Below, piece by piece: positions 32,758 through 41,682 of a stretch of DNA of 48,474 nt; the stretch's first letter is position 1, and each line of letters begins with the position of its first letter. The DNA lies in NCBI GenBank assembly GCA_029959645.1, contig JASCOJ010000005.1, positions 1 through 48,474 on the forward strand. The letters are read 5' to 3'. A program made the translations under genes and the position numbers. The notes beneath the pieces are model-generated. The model worked only from the letters and a program-made list of their open reading frames with translations, searched no databases and was not told the DNA's origin. Source of the stretch: Microbacteriaceae bacterium PS02332 (GTDB lineage Bacteria; Actinomycetota; Actinomycetes; Actinomycetales; Microbacteriaceae).

Positions 32758-33429
32758 ATGTCGGTCGACGCTCCCACCACTCCGCTCCTCGTGACGCTCG
32801 TCGACGACTACGACGTCGTCCTCACGGGCCTCGCGCACATGTTCGACGCGCACCGCGACCGGATCGTCGTGGCCGAGATCGACGCCAACGCGGAGCTCGA
32901 CGACTCGATCGACATCGTGCTCTACGACTCGTTCGCGCAGCCGGAGTCCGACCAGCTCGAGATCGCCGCCCTCGTCGCCAACCCTCGTGCACGGCACGTC
33001 GTCGTCTACACCTGGAACTCACAACAGGAGCTCGTCGACGCGGCGCTCGCGGAGGGGGTCCACGGGTACCTGTCGAAGACGCTCGGTGCCGCCGACCTGG
33101 TGGACGCGCTCGAGCGGATCGCTGCCGGGGAGGTCGTGGTCAGCCGCGCCGGACGTCGCGCCCCGAGCGCCGACGGTCTGGACTGGCCGGGCAAGGGCGT
33201 GGGCATCACGGATCGCGAGTCCGAGGTCCTCGCGCTCATCACGCAGGGCAAGAGCAATGCGGAGGTCGCCCAGCTGACCTACCTCAGCCCGAACACCGTG
33301 AAGTCACACATCCGCTCCGTCTACCGCAAGATCGGGTCCGACAGCCGCACCCAGGCGGTGCTCTGGGGCGTCGCGAACGGGTTCAGCCCGGACCACCACC
33401 GGATCGACCACTGGCTCGGCGGGCCGTGA
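32758..33429 (+). CDS. Orphan LuxR-type response regulator
   Basis: This 223-residue regulator has a receiver-like domain (8-125) with acidic residues VDDYD, a probable phospho-acceptor D57 (VLYDSF) and the Lys of GYLSKTLGA, and a C-terminal LuxR helix-turn-helix (ITDRESEVLALITQGKSNAEVAQL then NTVKSHIRSVYRKIG). No kinase gene adjoins it. The sequence around D57 lacks the usual MPGxxG loop, so phosphorylation may be unusual. The ATG at 32758 follows AAAGGTGG. Its 3' end overlaps the DeoR gene's 3' end by 47 bp on the opposite strand. It is the likely ligand of the CACCC-N4-GGGTG sites. Confidence 0.9.
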   Translation: MSVDAPTTPLLVTLVDDYDVVLTGLAHMFDAHRDRIVVAEIDANAELDDSIDIVLYDSFAQPESDQLEIAALVANPRARHVVVYTWNSQQELVDAALAEGVHGYLSKTLGAADLVDALERIAAGEVVVSRAGRRAPSADGLDWPGKGVGITDRESEVLALITQGKSNAEVAQLTYLSPNTVKSHIRSVYRKIGSDSRTQAVLWGVANGFSPDHHRIDHWLGGP

Positions 33430-34201
33430 TCCCGACGGCGTCCCCCGTCGCCACGTGCACCGTCACGGACTCCGACGCCCGGAACGGCGCCAACTGCTCC
33501 TCGGTCGCCCCGTCGTCCGTCACGAGCACCCACGGCCGCTCGATCCGTGTCCACCAGTGCGCCGAGGCGACGCCGAGCTTGGACGAGTCCGCGAGCACGT
33601 AGAGCTCCCGCGCCCGCTCGACCATCACGCGCTTGAGCGAGGCCTGCTCCGGCGTCTCCTCGCAGAGCCCGTGCTCGGCGGAGACCCCGTCGGCCCCGAG
33701 GAACGCGACGTCGGCCGACACGTCCGCCATCACCCGCTCCGCGAACGGCCCGACGAACCCCGAGCTGATGTGCCGGAGCCGCCCACCGACGACGATGAGG
33801 TCGACGCCGGTGCTCTGTTCGAGCACGTTCGTCGTGGTGAGCCCGGTGGTGACGACCGTGAGGCCCTCGCGGTACACGAGGTTCCGCGCGAGCGCCCCCA
33901 CGGTGGTCCCGGCGTCGAGCACCGCGACGGCGCCGTCCGGGACGAACGTGCTGGCGAGGCGCCCGATGGCCGCCTTCTGCTCGACGGCGATGGACTCCCG
34001 CTCCCGCAGGCTCCGCTCCGGCCCGCCGACGGTCTGGGCGCCGCCGTACGTGCGCACGATGTCGCCGTTCCGCGCCATCGTGTCGAGGTCCCGCCGGATC
34101 GTCGACGCGGAGACCGCGAACACCGCTGCGAGCTCGTCGACGTTGACGGGCTTCTCCTGCAGGCGGTGGCCGATCTCGCGCCGACGGTCGCGGGCGTTCA
34201 T
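33383..34201 (-). CDS. DeoR/GlpR family transcriptional regulator
   Basis: This 272-residue protein has an N-terminal DeoR helix-turn-helix (VNVDELAAVFAVSASTIRRDLDTMARNG) and a DeoRC sensor domain related to ribose-phosphate isomerases, with the sugar-phosphate motifs LDAGTT and FLGADG. It should repress the operon and be released by a phosphorylated intermediate. It lies one base after the pdxA2 stop, as the last gene of the four-carbon acid operon, and so is probably autoregulated. Candidate operator at 37455-37490. The 3' end overlaps the LuxR gene by 47 bp. Confidence 0.92.
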   Translation of the reverse strand: MNARDRRREIGHRLQEKPVNVDELAAVFAVSASTIRRDLDTMARNGDIVRTYGGAQTVGGPERSLRERESIAVEQKAAIGRLASTFVPDGAVAVLDAGTTVGALARNLVYREGLTVVTTGLTTTNVLEQSTGVDLIVVGGRLRHISSGFVGPFAERVMADVSADVAFLGADGVSAEHGLCEETPEQASLKRVMVERARELYVLADSSKLGVASAHWWTRIERPWVLVTDDGATEEQLAPFRASESVTVHVATGDAVGITARRASGRSGGGPG

Positions 34202-34202
34202 C

Positions 34203-35198
34203 TCAGCCTTCGCGCTCCGGGGAGAGGTCCGCGGCCTGACGGAGGGCTTCGAGCAGCGGTTCGTGGTCCACGATGTCCTTCCCGGCGATGTCGAACGCGG
34301 TCCCGTGGTCGACCGAGGTCCGGACGAACGGCAGGCCCACGGTGACGTTCACACCGTTCTTCAGCCCGAGCACCTTCACCGGGATGTGGCCCTGGTCATG
34401 GTACTGGGCGACCACGAGGTCGTAGTCGCCGCGGCTGGCGAGCATGAACAGGGTGTCGGCGGGCAGCGGACCGATGACGTCGAGGCCCTCGGCTCGAGCG
34501 CGGTCGACGCCGGGCTGGATCTTCTGGGCCTCCTCGTCGTTGCCGAACAGGCCGTTCTCGCCGCCGTGCGGGTTGATCGCCGCGACGGCGATGCGCGGCT
34601 GCTCGATGCCGGAGCGGACGAGCAGGTCGTTGCCGCGCGTGATGGTGCGGTGGACCCGGTCGCCGTCGATGGCGGCGATCGCGTCGACGAGGCCGAGGTG
34701 CGTGGTGACGTGGATGACGCGCATGTTCGGCGCGGTCAGCATCATCGAGACCTCCTCGACGCCGGCGAGCTGCGCGAGCAGCTCGGTGTGCCCGGGGAAC
34801 TCGTGCCCACCCATGTGCAGGGCGGCCTTGTTCAACGGCCCCGTGCAGATGGCGTCGATCTTGCCGGCCATGGCGAGCTCGACGGCCTTCTCGATGAAGA
34901 GGAAGGCGCCGTGCCCTGCTTCTGCGGAGAGCTCGCCCCAGGCGAGGTCCTCGGGGATGCACGGGATGTCGAGGACGTCGATCGTGGTCGGGTCCTCGGT
35001 CACCTCGGAGGGGTCGCTGATCCGGTTGACGGTCAGCGTGCTGGACACGACGTCCAGGGCGAGCTGCAGACGACGGAGGTCGCCGATGACGAACATCGTC
35101 GCGAGCGAACGGGTCGGCTGGTCGGCCATGGCCTTGGCGATGATCTCGGGTCCGACGCCGGCGGCGTCACCCATCGTGATCGCGATGATCGGCTTCAT
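34203..35198 (-). CDS. pdxA2: PdxA2: 4-phospho-D-threonate/erythronate dehydrogenase
   Basis: This 331-residue NAD-dependent oxidative decarboxylase is of the PdxA family. Motifs are GDAAGVGPEI, CTGPLNKAALH, GHTELLA, NPHGGENG and the metal-binding QYHDQGHIP. Canonical PdxA serves vitamin B6 synthesis, but PdxA2 proteins encoded next to a DUF1537 kinase oxidise 4-phospho-threonate or -erythronate to dihydroxyacetone phosphate and CO2. Context here is exactly that. It follows the kinase by 9 bp with a TAAGGA site that overlaps the kinase stop. Confidence 0.9.
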   Translation of the reverse strand: MKPIIAITMGDAAGVGPEIIAKAMADQPTRSLATMFVIGDLRRLQLALDVVSSTLTVNRISDPSEVTEDPTTIDVLDIPCIPEDLAWGELSAEAGHGAFLFIEKAVELAMAGKIDAICTGPLNKAALHMGGHEFPGHTELLAQLAGVEEVSMMLTAPNMRVIHVTTHLGLVDAIAAIDGDRVHRTITRGNDLLVRSGIEQPRIAVAAINPHGGENGLFGNDEEAQKIQPGVDRARAEGLDVIGPLPADTLFMLASRGDYDLVVAQYHDQGHIPVKVLGLKNGVNVTVGLPFVRTSVDHGTAFDIAGKDIVDHEPLLEALRQAADLSPEREG

Positions 35199-35207
35199 TG
35201 TGCTTCC

Positions 35208-36389
35208 TTACTGCTCTGTGGAGTGGTGTCGGAGGGCCTGGACGGTGCGGGCGAGGGTGCCGGCGTCGCCGAACGCCCCCGCCTTCGTCACGAGGACCGG
35301 CCGGTGGTCGGGGTGGCTGCTCAGGACGACGCCGGGTTCGACGGTCCCGTGCACGTGGACGGTGTCGATGCCGAGGGCGTCGAGGACGGCGCGTGCGGTC
35401 TCCCCGCCGGTGAGGACGAGGGCGCCGAAGTCGGCGGCGTTCCGCCGGACGGTGGCCGCGAGGGCCGCGGCGACGTCGAGCGCGTTGCCCTTGTCGACGG
35501 GGATGCCCAGGTCGGGTGTCAGGACGACGTCGCCGGGTGCGCTCGCGATCTGGTCGGTCGCGGCCTGCTCCCCGTCGTCACGGTGGCGCAGCTCGACGTG
35601 CTCGGCACCGCGGCGGACGAGTTCGTCGATCTGTGACCGAGCCGGGCCGGAGTAGCTGCCGACGACGACGAGCACGCGGTCCGTCGCCGTCAGGGGTGCC
35701 GTCGTCGCCGACCCGTCGTCGACGAGCGACAGCATGTGCGCGGCGAGGCCGCCGGACCCGGTGACGAGCGTCGGGCCGGTGACCAGTCCGGAGGCCCGGG
35801 CGATCGTCTCGAGGTCGGCGTCGGTCACGGCGTCGACCACGACCGCGTCGACCCCGTCGGCGTGCAGGCGGTCCAACTGGGCGGCGATGTCCGCAGGGCT
35901 GTCCGTCGGGGCGGGGGCGAGCCTCCCGGCCAGGAGGCCCGCGGCGGTGAGCGACGCGGCGACGTCACCGGCGTGGTCGCCGTCGACGTTCGGCACGCCG
36001 CCGACGTGGACGACACCGCCGACGGTGGTGCGGCCGGTGCCGGGGAAGGCCGGGGCGACGACCGCCAGGGCGCGCTCCGCACCGGACACGGCGTCGAGTG
36101 CCGCCGCGACCTCGGCGCCGACGTTGCCGCGGAGCAGGGAGTCGATCTTCTTGAAGACCGGGCGGCCGAGGTCCACCGATCGGCGGACGACGGACCCGAC
36201 GAGCAAGGCGGCCTCCTGCTCGGACAGGTACCGGCTTTCGGTGTCGACTGCGAGCACGTCGGAGGTGGGCCACGGGACGTCCGGTCCGAGGACCACGGCG
36301 CTGGTGCGGCCCGCGCCGTACCCGGCCGCCGCGTCGGCGGCGCCGGTCAGGTCGTCGGCGACGATCGTCAGGGTGCCGGGATCGCTCAC
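35208..36389 (-). CDS. Four-carbon acid sugar kinase (DUF1537, OtnK/DtnK type)
   Basis: This 393-residue kinase phosphorylates D-threonate, L-threonate or D-erythronate at O4 with ATP. The N-terminal DUF1537 motif [12 protein letters not shown], the [15 protein letters not shown] block and the C-terminal nucleotide-binding [17 protein letters not shown] motif are intact. The GTG start overlaps the kdgT stop (GTGA), so it is translated together with the permease, and pdxA2 follows 9 bp on. Which acid it prefers cannot be read from sequence. Confidence 0.9.
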   Translation of the reverse strand: MSDPGTLTIVADDLTGAADAAAGYGAGRTSAVVLGPDVPWPTSDVLAVDTESRYLSEQEAALLVGSVVRRSVDLGRPVFKKIDSLLRGNVGAEVAAALDAVSGAERALAVVAPAFPGTGRTTVGGVVHVGGVPNVDGDHAGDVAASLTAAGLLAGRLAPAPTDSPADIAAQLDRLHADGVDAVVVDAVTDADLETIARASGLVTGPTLVTGSGGLAAHMLSLVDDGSATTAPLTATDRVLVVVGSYSGPARSQIDELVRRGAEHVELRHRDDGEQAATDQIASAPGDVVLTPDLGIPVDKGNALDVAAALAATVRRNAADFGALVLTGGETARAVLDALGIDTVHVHGTVEPGVVLSSHPDHRPVLVTKAGAFGDAGTLARTVQALRHHSTEQ

Positions 36390-37399
36390 GAGGCGGCTCC
36401 GTCGCCGACGGCGACGGCCGCGACGGGGGAGGCGTCGCCGCCGGTCTTCTTCGCCGCGAGGCGACGGGCGTACCAGGCGACGATGAGCGGGGTGCCGATC
36501 GACGTCACCACGATGGCGGCGGAGACGAGGACGGTCGCGGGACCCGCGGCCTCCTTGTAGGCCGGGTTCGCGGCGGCCACGAGCATCGGGACCGCGGCGG
36601 CGTTGCCCGCGGTCGACGACGCGGCGAGCCCGCCGAGGCCGGTGCCGCCGGTGAGGCGGTCGGCGAGGAACAGGACGGCACCGCTGAGCACCAGGACGAC
36701 CAGACCGAGCAGGACACCGACGAGGCCGGCGCTGAGCACGGTCTGCAGGCTGATGCCGAAGCCGAGCGCCAGGCCGAAGAAGAAGATGAGGACGGGCGAC
36801 GCCGCGGAGAGGAACTTCCGCATCGCGGGGTCGAGCGACCCGAGGACCATGCCGAGCACCAGGGGGATCACGGCACCGACGAGCGCCTGCCACGGGAACG
36901 CGGACAGGCCGGCGACGCCGAGGATGAGCATGGTGAGGAACGGGCCGGACTCGATCGTCATGATCGAGTAGGCGGCGACGTCCTTCGGCTTGCCGTACTG
37001 GCCCATCAGCGCCATGTAGAGCCCGCCGTTCGTGTCGCTGAACGCGGCGACGAGGGCGAGGACCGACAGGCCGGCGAGGAGGCCGCCCTGCACGGGGAGC
37101 TCCGTCATGAAGCGGCCGGCGACGACGCCGATGACGACGGCGAGCAGCACCTTCGAGCCGAAGAGCGCCCCGCCCTTCTTGAGGATGTAGGGCGTCGCGC
37201 GCAGGTCGATGCTCGCGCCCATGCAGACGTAGAACACGGCGAGGATCGGCGTGCTGCCGGTGAGGAGGCCCCCGGTGAAGGAGCCGAAGAAGTCGGCGGT
37301 CCCCGGTGCGAGCGTCGCCAGGACGGCGCCCACGAGGAGCGGGACGAGCATCATGCCGCCGGGCACCTTCTCGATGGCGGCCTTGATCGGAACGGACAT
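36386..37399 (-). CDS. kdgT: 2-keto-3-deoxygluconate permease family transporter
   Basis: This 337-residue secondary transporter has about ten helices. The KdgT signature begins the protein ([18 protein letters not shown]), and the [19 protein letters not shown] and [12 protein letters not shown] segments are typical. Known members import 2-keto-3-deoxygluconate with protons; next to a DUF1537 kinase and PdxA2 it more probably takes up a four-carbon sugar acid. The ATG at 37399 is favoured over one four codons upstream because GGAG stands 6 nt before it. Confidence 0.88.
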   Translation of the reverse strand: MSVPIKAAIEKVPGGMMLVPLLVGAVLATLAPGTADFFGSFTGGLLTGSTPILAVFYVCMGASIDLRATPYILKKGGALFGSKVLLAVVIGVVAGRFMTELPVQGGLLAGLSVLALVAAFSDTNGGLYMALMGQYGKPKDVAAYSIMTIESGPFLTMLILGVAGLSAFPWQALVGAVIPLVLGMVLGSLDPAMRKFLSAASPVLIFFFGLALGFGISLQTVLSAGLVGVLLGLVVLVLSGAVLFLADRLTGGTGLGGLAASSTAGNAAAVPMLVAAANPAYKEAAGPATVLVSAAIVVTSIGTPLIVAWYARRLAAKKTGGDASPVAAVAVGDGAAS

Positions 37400-37454
37400 A
37401 CGCAACTCCATCGTTTCGTTCCCGGGTCGCAGGCGTGCCCGGTGACACCAGAGT

Positions 37455-37490
37455 TGCACACAATGCGCACGAGCGTGCGCAGTCTGTGCA
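37455..37490 (-). promoter_or_regulatory. Nested palindrome, candidate DeoR operator
   Basis: An inner 18-bp palindrome TGCGCACG-AG-CGTGCGCA (37464-37481) and outer arms TGCACA (37455-37460) and TGTGCA (37485-37490) share the same centre; 15 of 17 arm positions match overall. It lies 56-92 bp upstream of the kdgT start, between kdgT and the MaoC gene. Confidence 0.7.
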
Positions 37491-37515
37491 GAACGCGCGA
37501 ATCCGCCGACGGACC

Positions 37516-38025
37516 TCAGCCCTGATCGGGTGCGGGCGCCACCTCCCGGCGGCGGATGAGGTTCAGCATCACCTGGGACATCACGACGTCCCCGTCCTGG
37601 TTTCCGACCTCGATGCGCGTGGTGACGAGCCCACGGTCCGGCTTCGTCCGCGAGGGCCGGGCGGTGAGCACCGTGAAGCGCGCCGACAGCGCGTCACCGG
37701 GGCGCACCGGGCGGTGCCACCGCAGCTCGTCGACGCCCGGGGACGCGAGGCTGGTCCACTGGTTCAGGTAGTTGTCCGCCATCAGCCGCATCATGACCGC
37801 CGTGGTGTGCCACCCACTGGCGATCAGCCCGCCGAACGGACCGGACTCGGCCGCGTGGGCGTCGGTGTGCATCTGCTGCGGGTCGAACGCGCGGGCGAAC
37901 GCGGTGATGGCCTCCTCGGCGACCACGACGGGCCCGTAGGTGCCACCCACCCCGGGGACGTAGTCCTCGAAGTGGCGGTCGGACAGGGGGGTCGTGAACG
38001 GGGACGTCCCGGTGGTGTCGCTCAT
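37516..38025 (-). CDS. MaoC family dehydratase
   Basis: This 169-residue single hot-dog-fold protein has the hydratase-2 active-site pattern [13 protein letters not shown] with D and H in the usual spacing, followed by GLIASGWHT. Such proteins hydrate enoyl-CoA or related thioesters. AGGGG lies before the ATG and TACCGT is 8 nt upstream. It is on the same strand as kdgT but separated by the palindromic operator, and need not belong to that operon. Confidence 0.88.
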   Translation of the reverse strand: MSDTTGTSPFTTPLSDRHFEDYVPGVGGTYGPVVVAEEAITAFARAFDPQQMHTDAHAAESGPFGGLIASGWHTTAVMMRLMADNYLNQWTSLASPGVDELRWHRPVRPGDALSARFTVLTARPSRTKPDRGLVTTRIEVGNQDGDVVMSQVMLNLIRRREVAPAPDQG

Positions 38026-38080
38026 CGCCCCTGACGGTAGCCCGCGGGGGGACGCGGCCCTCCAGCCGTCGCGCGACGGG

Positions 38081-38422
38081 TCAGGAGTCGGCGCGCAGCC
38101 GCAGCACCGAGCTGACCACCCAGGCCACCTCGAGTCCACAGGCGACGGTGGCCACGATCCCGAGCGCGAGCCCGGCCACCGCCCACCGACGACGGTGCGC
38201 CCGTGTGGCACCGCGGATGCCGACGGCGACGGCGATGATGCCGAGGGCCAGGCACACGACCGTCCAGAGCTGGGCCGCGACGACGCCGAGCAACCCCAGC
38301 GAGGACGAACCCCCGAGGACGGCGAACAGGCCCAGGACCGGCGGCAGCGGACCCGTGAGTGCGATCGCGCCGAACACCACCGCGCTCGAACGCTGCGGCA
38401 CAGTCGGTGCATCGTCGGTCAT
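38081..38422 (-). CDS. Small membrane protein, DUF4190-like
   Basis: This 113-residue protein has three hydrophobic helices and the RRRWAVAGLALGIVA segment common in DUF4190-type membrane proteins. No catalytic residues are evident. It lies alone between the MaoC and hydrolase genes on the same strand. Role unknown. Confidence 0.7.
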   Translation of the reverse strand: MTDDAPTVPQRSSAVVFGAIALTGPLPPVLGLFAVLGGSSSLGLLGVVAAQLWTVVCLALGIIAVAVGIRGATRAHRRRWAVAGLALGIVATVACGLEVAWVVSSVLRLRADS

Positions 38423-38469
38423 CGGCCCCCGTCCCCGGAGACGACACTACCGTGCCGCCCGCCGCTCGA

Positions 38470-39297
38470 TCAGCGCTCGCGGACGAAGCGGAGCAGCACC
38501 TCGTTGAACACGTCCGGCTGGTCGAGGTTCGTGGCGTGGCCGGCGTCCTCGATCACGACGACGCTGCCGTGCGGGTTCGCGCCGATCGCGGCCTCGGCGT
38601 GGGAGCACGGCCACAGCTGGCTGTCCCGCCCCGCGACCATCACGAACGGCACGTCCAGGCGCCCGACGACGTCCCGCCAGTCCTGCTGCCCGTGGTCCCG
38701 GAGCAGCCACCGGGTCTCGGGAGCGTTCGCCTGCCGCACTGCGGGCATCCCACCGATGCGTTCGACGAGCCGCATCACGCCCGGGTTCGTCGGGTCCACG
38801 CGGGCTCCCCGCCCGGTGTCCGGGATGCCCGCGTCGAAGAACGTCCCGCTGGTCTCCGGCGTCATCCCGAAGAAGCCGTGCGGCCAGTCCGCTGTGTTGA
38901 TCATCTTCGGTGTCTGGTCGACCGTCAGGACGCCGGCGACCCGGTCGGTGCCGAACAGGTCGACCATCGCCCAGATCGTGCTCGCGCCCATCGACTGCCC
39001 GACGAGCACCACGTCGTCCAGGTCGAGCGTGACGAGGAGCTCGTGCAGGTCGGCGCCGTGCCGCGCGATGCGCTGCCCCCGGACGACGTCATGGCTGGCG
39101 CCGTGCGACCGGCGGTCGAACGCGACGATCCGGTGTCCGGCGGCGACGAGGGCGTCCTCCTGCAGGGCCCACCCGGTCGCGGGCATCGCGTACCCGGCGA
39201 CCAGCACGACGGTGCGGCCGTCGCCGGTGGCGGGACCGGAGTCGGTGAAGGCGAGCGTGACGCCGTCGGACGAGGTGAACGTCCCGGACGTCGCCAT
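38470..39297 (-). CDS. Alpha/beta hydrolase
   Basis: This 275-residue hydrolase has its nucleophile in VGQSMGAS (S102), oxyanion residues near LVAGYAMPATGW, and the catalytic His in DAGHATNLDQPD, a layout like the haloperoxidase/esterase group. No signal peptide. Its ATG overlaps the FAD oxidase stop by 4 bp (ATGA), so the two are coupled and may act in one pathway, such as hydrolysis of an ester or lactone after hydroxy acid oxidation. Substrate unknown. Confidence 0.88.
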   Translation of the reverse strand: MATSGTFTSSDGVTLAFTDSGPATGDGRTVVLVAGYAMPATGWALQEDALVAAGHRIVAFDRRSHGASHDVVRGQRIARHGADLHELLVTLDLDDVVLVGQSMGASTIWAMVDLFGTDRVAGVLTVDQTPKMINTADWPHGFFGMTPETSGTFFDAGIPDTGRGARVDPTNPGVMRLVERIGGMPAVRQANAPETRWLLRDHGQQDWRDVVGRLDVPFVMVAGRDSQLWPCSHAEAAIGANPHGSVVVIEDAGHATNLDQPDVFNEVLLRFVRER

Positions 39298-40682
39298 CAG
39301 AACGCCTTGCCCGGGTTCAGGGTGCCGGCCGGGTCGAGGGCGTCCTTGACCGCCTGGTGCATCGCGACGACGCGCTCGCCGATCTCGACGCGGAGGCCCG
39401 GCAGCTTCAGCAGGCCGACCCCGTGCTCCCCGGTGACGGTGCCGCCGAGGGCGATGCAGTCGGCGACGATCTGGTCGAACGCGGTCTTCGCGCGGGCCTT
39501 CGCGGCGTCGTCGCCCTCGGGCGCGATGATCAGCGGGTGCAGGTTGCCGTCGCCGGCGTGTGCGATGTTCGCGATCGTGACGTCGTGCGCCGCGGCCGTC
39601 GCCTGGATCCGGCGGAGCATCTCGGGGACGGCGCTGCGCGGGACGCAGATGTCCTCGGTCAGCACCGGCCCGAGCCGCTCGAGCGCCGGGTAGGCGAGCC
39701 GTCGGGCCTGGAAGAGCCGGGCGATGTCCTCGGGGTCGGTCGCCCGCTCGACGTCCGTGCCCCCGGCGGCCGCGAAGACGTCCGCGACCTGGTCGGCGAG
39801 CTCGTCGCCCACGGCACCGCGCTCGTCGACGCGGGCGAGCAGCAGCGTGTCGACCTCGGACGGCAGCCCGAGGTGCATCCAGTCGTCCACGGCACGGAGG
39901 CACGTGCGGTCGACGATCTCGAGTGCGGCCGGGATGATCCCGGCCCGGGAGATCGCGGCGACGGCGTCCCCGGCGGCGCTCAAGGAGGGGAAGTACCCGA
40001 TCACGGCGCGCTCGTCCCGCCCGGCCAGCGGCAGCAGCTTCACGGTGACCGAGGTGACGATGCCGAGCGTGCCCTCCGACCCGACCATGAGCCCGGTGAG
40101 GTCGTAGCCCGCGACGCCCTTCGCCGTCTTGCGACCGAGCTCGACGACCGACCCGTCGGCGAGCACGACCGTGAGCCCGAGCACGTAGTCCCGGGTGACG
40201 CCGTACTTGACGCAGCAGATCCCACCCGCGTTCGTCGCGACGTTGCCGCCGATCGTCGAGATCGCGGAACTCGCCGGGTCCGGCGGGTACCAGAGGCCGT
40301 GCTCGGCGACGACGGCGCGCAGGGTGTCGTTGATGACGCCGGGCTGGGTGACCGCGTAGCGCTCGTCGGTGTTCACCTCGAGGACGCTGTCCATCCGCTC
40401 GAGCGACAGCACGATGCAGTTCTCGACCGCGTTCGCTCCACCGGACAGGCCCGTCCCGGCACCGCGCGGCACGATCCGCACGCCGGCGTCCCGCGCCCAC
40501 TGCACGGCGGCGACCACGTCCTCGGTCGACCGCGCGAGCACCACGGCCAGCGGCAGCGCCGATGCGGCCCACTCGGCGTCGTCGTGGCGGTACCGGTCGA
40601 GGGTCGCCGGGTCGTGCAGGACGACGTCGAGGCCGAGCAGGTCCTCGAGGGTGCGCACATCCGCGGTCTGGGTGAGGGTCAC
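39297..40682 (-). CDS. FAD-linked oxidase, glycolate oxidase GlcD/D-lactate dehydrogenase type
   Basis: This 461-residue flavoprotein has the PP-loop FAD site RIVPRGAGTGLSGGANA, a second nucleotide block ISTIGGNVATNAGG and C-terminal HAGDGNLHP and GEHGVGLLK motifs that place it among GlcD-like 2-hydroxy acid oxidoreductases. The GTG start has AAGGA about 10 nt upstream. It is divergent from the transglycosylase gene by 193 bp, a stretch that otherwise shows no gene. Confidence 0.92.
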   Translation of the reverse strand: MTLTQTADVRTLEDLLGLDVVLHDPATLDRYRHDDAEWAASALPLAVVLARSTEDVVAAVQWARDAGVRIVPRGAGTGLSGGANAVENCIVLSLERMDSVLEVNTDERYAVTQPGVINDTLRAVVAEHGLWYPPDPASSAISTIGGNVATNAGGICCVKYGVTRDYVLGLTVVLADGSVVELGRKTAKGVAGYDLTGLMVGSEGTLGIVTSVTVKLLPLAGRDERAVIGYFPSLSAAGDAVAAISRAGIIPAALEIVDRTCLRAVDDWMHLGLPSEVDTLLLARVDERGAVGDELADQVADVFAAAGGTDVERATDPEDIARLFQARRLAYPALERLGPVLTEDICVPRSAVPEMLRRIQATAAAHDVTIANIAHAGDGNLHPLIIAPEGDDAAKARAKTAFDQIVADCIALGGTVTGEHGVGLLKLPGLRVEIGERVVAMHQAVKDALDPAGTLNPGKAF

Positions 40683-40862
40683 GGGCGGGGTGTCCTTTCC
40701 TGCGCAGCACCGCGCGGGCTCCGCGCCCGGGGACGCCGTGCCCTCCGGCACGCGGCGCCGAGGCGCGATCGACGATACCCCCGCTGCGGACGCGGCCACG
40801 CGCCTCCGGAGCGGACGTCGGGGAACCGACACGCCGTTCCCCGAGAACGACACGCCGACGGC

Positions 40863-40868
40863 TACGCT
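40863..40868 (+). promoter_or_regulatory. -10 hexamer TACGCT, leaderless start of the transglycosylase gene
   Basis: TACGCT ends 7 nt before the ATG at 40876; no ribosome site is present. Confidence 0.5.
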
Positions 40869-40875
40869 CGGCGCC

Positions 40876-41643
40876 ATGGGGAGACACGCAGCGCTGCAGC
40901 CAGCCGTCCGACGGACCCCGGTCCGACGTGCCCTCGCTCGGCCGCCGTTGCCGGAGGCGGTCGCGGTCGCTGGGAACGGGGCTGCTCCTGGTCGCTCCGC
41001 CGCTCGCCGTCTCGCGGCGGCCGTCGCGTTCGCGGCACCCGTGGCGCTCCTCGCGACGCAGCTGACCCTGCCGGCCTTCGCGGACCCCGCGACCGCCGTC
41101 GTCCCTCCCGCCGCCCCGGCTCCCGCCGCCCAGACGTACACGGCGCAGGCCACCGTCGCCCTGACGGTCGCCCGCGACGGCTTCACCGTCGAGACCCCGC
41201 CACCGCCACCCCCGCCGCCCACCCCGGAACCGGCAACGCCGACGCCGACGCCGGCCCCGACCGTGCAGTCGGTCGCCGCGGCCGCGGTGGGAGGCCGGCC
41301 CGCCGTCGCCCCGAGGGTCGCCCCCGCCGTCCCCGCACCCAGCCCCGGCAGCGCCCAGGCCATCGCCGCGGACATGGTGGCTGCCCGCGGGTGGAGCACC
41401 GACGACTTCGCGTGCCTCGTGTCCCTCTGGAACCGGGAGTCCGGATGGCGGACGACCGCCGCGAACCCGAACGGCGCCTACGGCATCCCGCAGGCCTACC
41501 CCGGCTCGAAGATGTCCACGGCCGGACCGGACTGGCAGACGAACCCGGCGACGCAGATCACCTGGGGGCTCGGCTACATCGCGGGCAGGTACGGCACTCC
41601 CTGCGGCGCGTGGGCGCACAGCGAGGCCGTCGGCTCGTACTGA
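40876..41643 (+). CDS. Secreted lytic transglycosylase-like protein
   Basis: This 255-residue exported protein has a long, basic N-terminus before the signal helix (about 45-66) with cleavage near AFA-D (69/70). A Pro/Thr/Ala-rich linker (106-155) follows, then a short catalytic domain of about 95 residues with WNRESGW (Glu187 the probable acid), NPNGAYGIPQA and two cysteines likely bridged. This is the reduced SLT domain common in actinobacterial cell-wall hydrolases. It should cut peptidoglycan glycan strands outside the cell. Confidence 0.88.
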   Translation: MGRHAALQPAVRRTPVRRALARPPLPEAVAVAGNGAAPGRSAARRLAAAVAFAAPVALLATQLTLPAFADPATAVVPPAAPAPAAQTYTAQATVALTVARDGFTVETPPPPPPPPTPEPATPTPTPAPTVQSVAAAAVGGRPAVAPRVAPAVPAPSPGSAQAIAADMVAARGWSTDDFACLVSLWNRESGWRTTAANPNGAYGIPQAYPGSKMSTAGPDWQTNPATQITWGLGYIAGRYGTPCGAWAHSEAVGSY

Positions 41644-41682
41644 CCCGTCCGCGTCGGGCGGCGGTGGTCCGAGCCGATCGTG

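Noticed and set aside
34203-35198. pdxA as a vitamin B6 biosynthesis gene
   Set aside because: Its operon partners are a DUF1537 kinase, a sugar-acid permease and a DeoR regulator, which point to the PdxA2 catabolic role; no other B6 gene is present.
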